A stretch of 64,000 nucleotides of DNA, from contig JAFZQO010000044.1 in assembly GCA_017620335.1 (NCBI GenBank), forward strand, positions 38,130 through 102,129, given 5' to 3'. The notes under the pieces are model-generated. The model saw only the letters and a list, made by a program, of their open reading frames with translations. It did not search any database and was not told where the DNA came from. Below, piece by piece: positions 60,012-64,000 of the stretch. This stretch comes from Bacteroidales bacterium. Lineage in GTDB: Bacteria > Bacteroidota > Bacteroidia > Bacteroidales > UBA932. The position numbers and the translations under genes are program-made. The first letter of the stretch is position 1. Each line of letters opens with the position of its first letter.

Positions 60012-60749
60012 ATGAGTGTTTCATTGAATCAAACCGCAGGGCATCTGAAGTCGCTGATGGCAAGTGTCAAGGATGTCGTTTTCCCGATGTACAGCGAAGT
60101 CCGGGAAGAGAGTGCCCTTTCCAATATCTCCGACAGGCTCGCGGCCGTAAGCTCACGGGAGGTCGCGGAAGCCTTCATCGGAAGGCTCCCGGCGATCCGG
60201 GAGCTGCTCGCCGCGGACGTGGAGGCCGTCGCCCATAACGACCCTGCCGCCAGCGACCCCCGGGAGGTCGTTTTCTGCTATCCCGCCGTTACTGCCATGC
60301 TTTATTACCGTACGGCTCACGAGTTGTACCTGCTTGGCGTGCCTGTCATCCCGCGCATGCTCACGGAGCATGCACACTCGAAGACAGGCATTGACATACA
60401 CCCCGCCGCAGTCATCGGCGACCATTTCGCCATAGACCACGGCACAGGCGTCGTGATAGGGGAGACTGCGGTAATCGGAAGCCATGTCACCCTGTACCAG
60501 GGCGTGACCCTGGGAGCCAAGAACTTCTCCTACGACGAAGCCGGTCATCCCATGCGTATCCCCCGGCACCCGATACTCGAGGACAACGTCACAGTGTATT
60601 CAAATGCTTCGATACTCGGCCGCATCACCATAGGTGAAGGCTCCGTCATAGGCGGCAACGTCTGGCTGACCCATTCCGTCCCGAAGCATTCCCGCATCCT
60701 TCAGGGCAAGGCGCAGGACCTGACTTTCATGGATGGTGCGGGTATTTGA
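60012..60749 (+). CDS. cysE: Serine O-acetyltransferase
   Basis: 245 residues. A helical N-terminal half (about 1-110) is followed by a left-handed beta-helix of hexapeptide repeats: IDIHPAAVIGDHFAIDHGTGVVIGE (catalytic Asp-His), VTLYQGVTLGAKNF, and HPILEDNVTVYSNASILG. The tail is short, as in EpsC-type enzymes. It acetylates serine to O-acetylserine, the acceptor for sulfide in cysteine synthesis. No cysK is adjacent. Confidence 0.94.
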   Translation: MSVSLNQTAGHLKSLMASVKDVVFPMYSEVREESALSNISDRLAAVSSREVAEAFIGRLPAIRELLAADVEAVAHNDPAASDPREVVFCYPAVTAMLYYRTAHELYLLGVPVIPRMLTEHAHSKTGIDIHPAAVIGDHFAIDHGTGVVIGETAVIGSHVTLYQGVTLGAKNFSYDEAGHPMRIPRHPILEDNVTVYSNASILGRITIGEGSVIGGNVWLTHSVPKHSRILQGKAQDLTFMDGAGI

Positions 60750-60792
60750 TGAGTTTTTCGGCATAATCCTTGGACTTTGTGCAGAAAAGCAT

Positions 60793-60800
60793 TTACTTTG
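60793..60800 (+). promoter_or_regulatory. Possible promoter -7 box of the barrel-lipoprotein genes
   Basis: TTACTTTG, one mismatch to TAnnTTTG, 18 bp before the ATG at 60819. Confidence 0.4.
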
Positions 60801-60818
60801 TATGTTAATACTTATTTT

Positions 60819-61637
60819 ATGAAGAGGTTACTCATTCTTTTATCCGCCTTTGCGCTTCTTATCCCCGTCAGCGTTTCCGCCCAGGATTCCGACGGTTCGT
60901 TCAGCATGGCCGCCGGTGTCTCCGCAGGTGTCGTGGACGGTTTCGGAGCTTCGCTGGCGTTCGGCGTGACCGACAGGCTCAATGTGCGTACCGGATTCAG
61001 CGTGATCCCTTCTTTCCTTATTCCGGAGATTGCGGTAGACCTTCCCAAGTGGAACTCCAACCCCGCCACAAGCACGGAGTTCACGGGAAGTTTCTCTCCT
61101 ACAGGTAACCTCCTGGTCGACTATCATCCCGGCGGCGGCGCCTTCCGTGTCACCGCTGGTGTTTTCATCGGTTCCAGCGATTTCGCCAAGGCCTATAATA
61201 CCAAGGCCCTCCCTGATTCGTATCACAACGCCGGCATCACCTATTACCTCGACGGAAATACCGAGGATGTGACCAAGTTCTACCGCATCCAGTCCGACGA
61301 GAATGGCATTATGCGCGGCTCCCTTAAGACTCTGCCCGTCAGGCCTTTCATCGGCATCGGATTCGGGTCTGCCATTCCCAGCGGCAGGGTAGGGGCGGCT
61401 GTCGACCTTGGCTTGGAATATATCGGAGGCCTCAAGGCCTGCACCGACGCCCGCAACATCAAGGGCGATCTGGAAAACATCACCATGACCTCCAAGGAAC
61501 TCTTGGAAACCATCTACGGCATACGTGGCTACAGGACTGAAAAGTCCTATGACAAATATGTCGATTACGTGGACAAGCTTGCGGCACTTCCGGTGCTGCC
61601 CGTCCTCCGTGCCAGTGTTTTTGTGAAACTTTTTTAA
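60819..61637 (+). CDS. Outer-membrane beta-barrel protein of unknown function
   Basis: 272 residues starting MKRLLILLSAFALL, signal peptide cut after VSAQ. The mature part has strand-like stretches (FSMAAGVSAGVVDGFGASLAFG, NVRTGFSVIPSF, NLLVDYHPGG, AFRVTAGVFIGSS, PVRPFIGIGFGSA, VGAAVDLGLEYIGG) and ends in PVLRASVFVKLF with a terminal Phe, as in outer-membrane barrels. A helical segment (about 220-255) precedes the last strand. The start at 60819 is set by the signal peptide. It is 12 bp before a lipoprotein gene and likely shares its transcript. Confidence 0.75.
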   Translation: MKRLLILLSAFALLIPVSVSAQDSDGSFSMAAGVSAGVVDGFGASLAFGVTDRLNVRTGFSVIPSFLIPEIAVDLPKWNSNPATSTEFTGSFSPTGNLLVDYHPGGGAFRVTAGVFIGSSDFAKAYNTKALPDSYHNAGITYYLDGNTEDVTKFYRIQSDENGIMRGSLKTLPVRPFIGIGFGSAIPSGRVGAAVDLGLEYIGGLKACTDARNIKGDLENITMTSKELLETIYGIRGYRTEKSYDKYVDYVDKLAALPVLPVLRASVFVKLF

Positions 61638-61649
61638 ATCTTACGGTTT

Positions 61650-62495
61650 ATGAAAAGATATCATCTCATCGTTGCGGCAATGCTCATGCTGCCGGTGTTT
61701 TTCTCCTGTGAGGAGCCGCTCAATCCCGACGATCCCAATAATTCTGAGACCCCGGTCACTCCGTCGGATCCCGATAATCCCCCTGTAACGCCTCCGGAAC
61801 CCCAGATAGAGTTCCGCAGGACTTTCAAGTTCGGCAACAGCATTTTCTCGACCAGCGCCGACGGCGCATTCGTCGCCGTGCTCGACAAGGCATTCACCAA
61901 GTCGGCTGATGAGCGCAAGATAGTCACCGGGACTTATACATTCGATAATTCCTCGAAGACCTGGTCTTTCTCAGGACAAGGGAAGATCGAGCTCCTCGAC
62001 GACAAGAAGATAGCGTATACCCCCGCCAACGGCATACGTACCGTGTACGACAATATCGAATTGACGGAAATCGTATCGAGCGAGAGTTCCGAAGCTTACA
62101 AGATGAACGGCGTCTGGAGCACCAAGGAGACTATCCTCAACATGCCCGACCGCAAGGTCAACAATACGTACACCGGACCGCTTGACCTGAATGTGGTTGA
62201 AAAGGATGCGAAGGATTTGGGCATCCAATTCAAATACCACATGGACGACAACATGGTCGTCGACAAGGTCATCTTCACCGATTCCATGATGGCGGCCAGC
62301 TTCAAGAACGGCCAGTCTTATGCCGCGGAGCACAATCTCCGCCTCGGCAGCAGCTTCAAGCTGCATGAGTTTACCAACGACCTTGACGGCACCGCCACCG
62401 TCCAGTTCGTCGATGAGCTCTGCGTCGTCAAGATCAGCACGACCCTTGACGAATCGGCCGCCGAGATCATCCTGACCCTCCAGCCTGTGAAATAA
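61650..62495 (+). CDS. Lipoprotein of unknown function with Pro/Asp-rich linker
   Basis: 281 residues. The lipobox FFSC gives Cys about 20, followed by acidic EEPLNPDDPNN, which resembles the acidic export signals of surface lipoproteins in Bacteroidota. A Pro/Asp/Thr-rich linker (about 25-50) leads to a beta-rich domain with FEFG-like strands (FRRTFKFGNSIFSTS, GTYTFDNSSKTWSFSG, AEIILTLQPVK). No family is recognised. It lies between the barrel gene and another lipoprotein gene; the three may form an envelope complex (inference). Confidence 0.65.
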   Translation: MKRYHLIVAAMLMLPVFFSCEEPLNPDDPNNSETPVTPSDPDNPPVTPPEPQIEFRRTFKFGNSIFSTSADGAFVAVLDKAFTKSADERKIVTGTYTFDNSSKTWSFSGQGKIELLDDKKIAYTPANGIRTVYDNIELTEIVSSESSEAYKMNGVWSTKETILNMPDRKVNNTYTGPLDLNVVEKDAKDLGIQFKYHMDDNMVVDKVIFTDSMMAASFKNGQSYAAEHNLRLGSSFKLHEFTNDLDGTATVQFVDELCVVKISTTLDESAAEIILTLQPVK

Positions 62496-62518
62496 AACCG
62501 GGTTTTTCCCGTTTGTGC

Positions 62519-62558
62519 ATGGTTTTTGCTTTTTCGGAAGTGAAAACCATTTTTTTTA
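62519..62558 (+). terminator. Terminator-like hairpin directly before a start codon
   Basis: An 8-bp stem (62519-62526 with 62543-62550, ATGGTTTT/AAAACCAT) with partial inner pairing is followed by T8. It ends about 6 bp before the ATG at 62564, so it may act as an attenuator between the two lipoprotein genes. Confidence 0.65.
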
Positions 62559-62563
62559 ACGCT

Positions 62564-63793
62564 ATGAAACGGATTCTGCACTATTTCTGCCTCGTGGCAG
62601 CCTTCGCCGGCATGGTGACGGGGGCCGGCTCCTGCGACATCTCCACCCGCCAGCACAGGGGTGACAACTACGACCCCGAGTATCCCGACGATCCCTCCCG
62701 CCAGGGCGAGACGGTCGAAGAGTCCCGTGACGTAACCCTCAAGTACGGTTACGGCGAGTACTACGGACAGTGGTACAACAACAATTCCGACAGTTACCTT
62801 ATCTATCTGTACGAAGGTGCAACCGACAGTGAGGGGAACTTCACCGGTTCCGCCCATGAACTCACTCTGGACGTGCTCCTTCCCAAGACCGGGGATCTTT
62901 CCATCAGGGAAGGCGTATACAAGTGTACGGACGCCGCCGGACAGACCCAGATATTCATCCCTGCCTACGAGTCCAAGGACGAGAACGGCGAAGAATACCT
63001 GGACGGCTCCACCCTCTTCATACAGAAGGATTCCCAGCATAAGGCCATTTACGGGATCACGGACGGCGAGTTGATTGTCAAGAAGACAGTCACCAATCTC
63101 TATGAGATAACGGCCAGGGTCGTGGCCAACGGCGCGGAATACAACTTATATTTCAAGGGAAGGATCGACATCTCGGACATGACCCAGGGCGGCCAGCCTG
63201 AAGATATCCCGAAGGATGTAGAGATGAAGGACATATCGCGGGTCGTGGCCCTTGACTGCGGCCAGGTATGGGAGGGCATCGAGTGCACGGACTATCGTGA
63301 CTGGATCCTCTACTTCTATGACAAGGATGCGGACGCCACCAGCGAATACACTTGCGTAGAGATACTTACCGAGGAGAAGGTGAAGGGTTCGCTTCCCGAC
63401 ATGAGGCTGGCCAAGGTCGTCCAGGTGGGCAACCCTCAGGATTTCGTTCCCGGGGTCATCATCGGAGGCTATACCGACGAGGAGAACATCGCCTGGGGCA
63501 CATGGTACTGCAAGAGCGGCTACGCCTACTATGCGGCCACCAAGGGCACTCTCGACATCAAGCGCTCCGGCAGCGACTACACCATGACCTTCGACTTCGT
63601 GGACGAGGACGAGACCTACGGCGGCACCTTCAAGGGCAGCTACACCGGTCCGGTCGAGTTCAAGGTCGATTCTGGTGCGTCCAACTCCGCGAGGAGGTCC
63701 GCGGGCAAGTTCTTCGGCCCTCGCCGGGGAGCGGCGGCCGCAGCCCATGCGCCCGTCCGGCGCAGCAACCGCACGATGCCGAAGGCGAAATAG
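62564..63793 (+). CDS. Lipoprotein of unknown function with a basic C-terminal tail
   Basis: 409 residues. Signal MKRILHYFCLVAAF, lipobox-like GAGSC (Cys about 24). An acidic Asp/Pro-rich stretch (DNYDPEYPDDPSRQGE) is followed by beta-rich repeats: YGEYYGQWYNNNSDSYLIYLYEG, VLLPKTGDLSIREGVYK, YGITDGELIVKK and a second GTLDIKRSGSDYTMTFDF unit, which look like two related sandwich domains. The last 40 residues are Arg/Ala-rich (SARRSAGKFFGPRRG ... NRTMPKAK), unlike the acidic body. The start at 62564 is set by the signal peptide. No family recognised. Confidence 0.65.
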   Translation: MKRILHYFCLVAAFAGMVTGAGSCDISTRQHRGDNYDPEYPDDPSRQGETVEESRDVTLKYGYGEYYGQWYNNNSDSYLIYLYEGATDSEGNFTGSAHELTLDVLLPKTGDLSIREGVYKCTDAAGQTQIFIPAYESKDENGEEYLDGSTLFIQKDSQHKAIYGITDGELIVKKTVTNLYEITARVVANGAEYNLYFKGRIDISDMTQGGQPEDIPKDVEMKDISRVVALDCGQVWEGIECTDYRDWILYFYDKDADATSEYTCVEILTEEKVKGSLPDMRLAKVVQVGNPQDFVPGVIIGGYTDEENIAWGTWYCKSGYAYYAATKGTLDIKRSGSDYTMTFDFVDEDETYGGTFKGSYTGPVEFKVDSGASNSARRSAGKFFGPRRGAAAAAHAPVRRSNRTMPKAK

Positions 63794-63813
63794 AAATAAA
63801 ATAATAGACAGAT

Positions 63814-63856
63814 GGTGCAAGGTTGGCGGATTCTTGCTAACTTTGCACCACTTTTT
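63814..63856 (+). terminator. Rho-independent terminator of the lipoprotein gene, overlapping the ssrA promoter
   Basis: A 14-bp stem with two G-T pairs (63814-63827 with 63836-63849), 8-base loop, then ACTTTTT. The right arm contains the -7 box of ssrA. Confidence 0.82.
63838..63845 (+). promoter_or_regulatory. Promoter -7 box of ssrA
   Basis: TAACTTTG matches TAnnTTTG, 16 bp before the mature tmRNA 5' end. It lies inside the right arm of the upstream terminator. Confidence 0.65.
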
Positions 63857-63861
63857 GTCCT

Positions 63862-64000
63862 GGGGATGTTTTGGTTTTGACAGCATCGATGCGGGACAGT
63901 AAGCACGCCGTGAGTCGGAAGCCCTCACGTAAATACCAGTTTCCGAAAAACTAGTTGGCAACAACAATTTCGCACTCGCTGCTTAATTTGACCAAGTCAA
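63862..64000 (+). ncRNA. ssrA: tmRNA (5' part), cut by the window edge
   Basis: The 5' end GGGGATGTTTTGGTTTTGAC is the conserved acceptor/D-arm half of tmRNA, which would pair with a 3' half beyond the window. The tag frame is 63957-63986: GGC AAC AAC AAT TTC GCA CTC GCT GCT TAA, encoding GNNNFALAA. It compares with GENNYALAA of Bacteroides and ends in the usual ALAA degradation signal. tmRNA with SmpB frees stalled ribosomes and tags the peptide for proteolysis. The pseudoknots and 3' acceptor lie outside. Confidence 0.95.

Overview
The window reads as a GC-rich chromosomal segment of a member of the Bacteroidales (phylum Bacteroidota). Supporting signs are a SusC/SusD pair, many lipoproteins and secreted glycan-degrading enzymes, promoter boxes of the Bacteroidota form TAnnTTTG placed about 15-30 bp before many start codons, almost no strong Shine-Dalgarno sequences, and a tmRNA whose tag reads GNNNFALAA. 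Genus cannot be decided from the sequence. There are no rRNA or tRNA genes, insertion sequences, phage genes or CRISPR arrays.

Layout. 1-15.4 kb: the end of a bile-acid/sodium symporter-type carrier, a GH95 fucosidase, a small outer-membrane barrel, a UvrD/PcrA helicase, a DUF4298 protein, a patatin fused to an outer-membrane barrel, an MscS-type channel, a two-beta-helix pectate-lyase-like protein and an AI-2E family exporter. 15.4-22 kb: a SusC-SusD-S9 peptidase operon that looks peptide-directed, since no glycoside hydrolase accompanies it. 22.3-30.6 kb: a tight six-gene operon mixing phenylalanine/tyrosine synthesis (AroG-type DAHP synthase, prephenate dehydrogenase, chorismate mutase-prephenate dehydratase) with two acyl-CoA ligase paralogues and a PlsC-like acyltransferase. 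It converges on an HxxxD-type acyltransferase. 30.7-33.7 kb: a thiamin salvage operon thiM-thiE-tenA-thiD behind a TPP riboswitch. 34-39.2 kb: a C4-dicarboxylate antiporter, a DUF389 protein, TrkH, and a divergent OxyR-like regulator.

39.3-42.8 kb holds the most unusual item: a GDP-mannose 4,6-dehydratase with an XRE-type helix-turn-helix fused to its N-terminus. It is followed by GDP-fucose synthase and a nucleotidyltransferase/GHMP-kinase-like fusion. Two direct repeats overlap the promoter region, suggesting a self-regulating 'trigger enzyme' for GDP-fucose supply. 42.8-44.2 kb is a uracil/xanthine permease.

44.4-58 kb is an arabinoxylan-type degradation locus: a large multidomain GH3 on the minus strand, and divergently GH43, GH3, a tandem esterase, DUF3237 and GH127. 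Together these would remove xylose, arabinose and acetyl/feruloyl decorations. 58-64 kb: a membrane-anchored nucleotide-sugar dehydratase (CapD/PglF type), serine acetyltransferase, an outer-membrane barrel, two lipoproteins, and the 5' part of ssrA.

Several intergenic regions, and one coding region, carry clusters of palindromes whose core differs at each locus. The clearest is a tandem array of about 50-bp hairpin units at 33.79-34.02 kb, in which the stem sequence changes on both arms.
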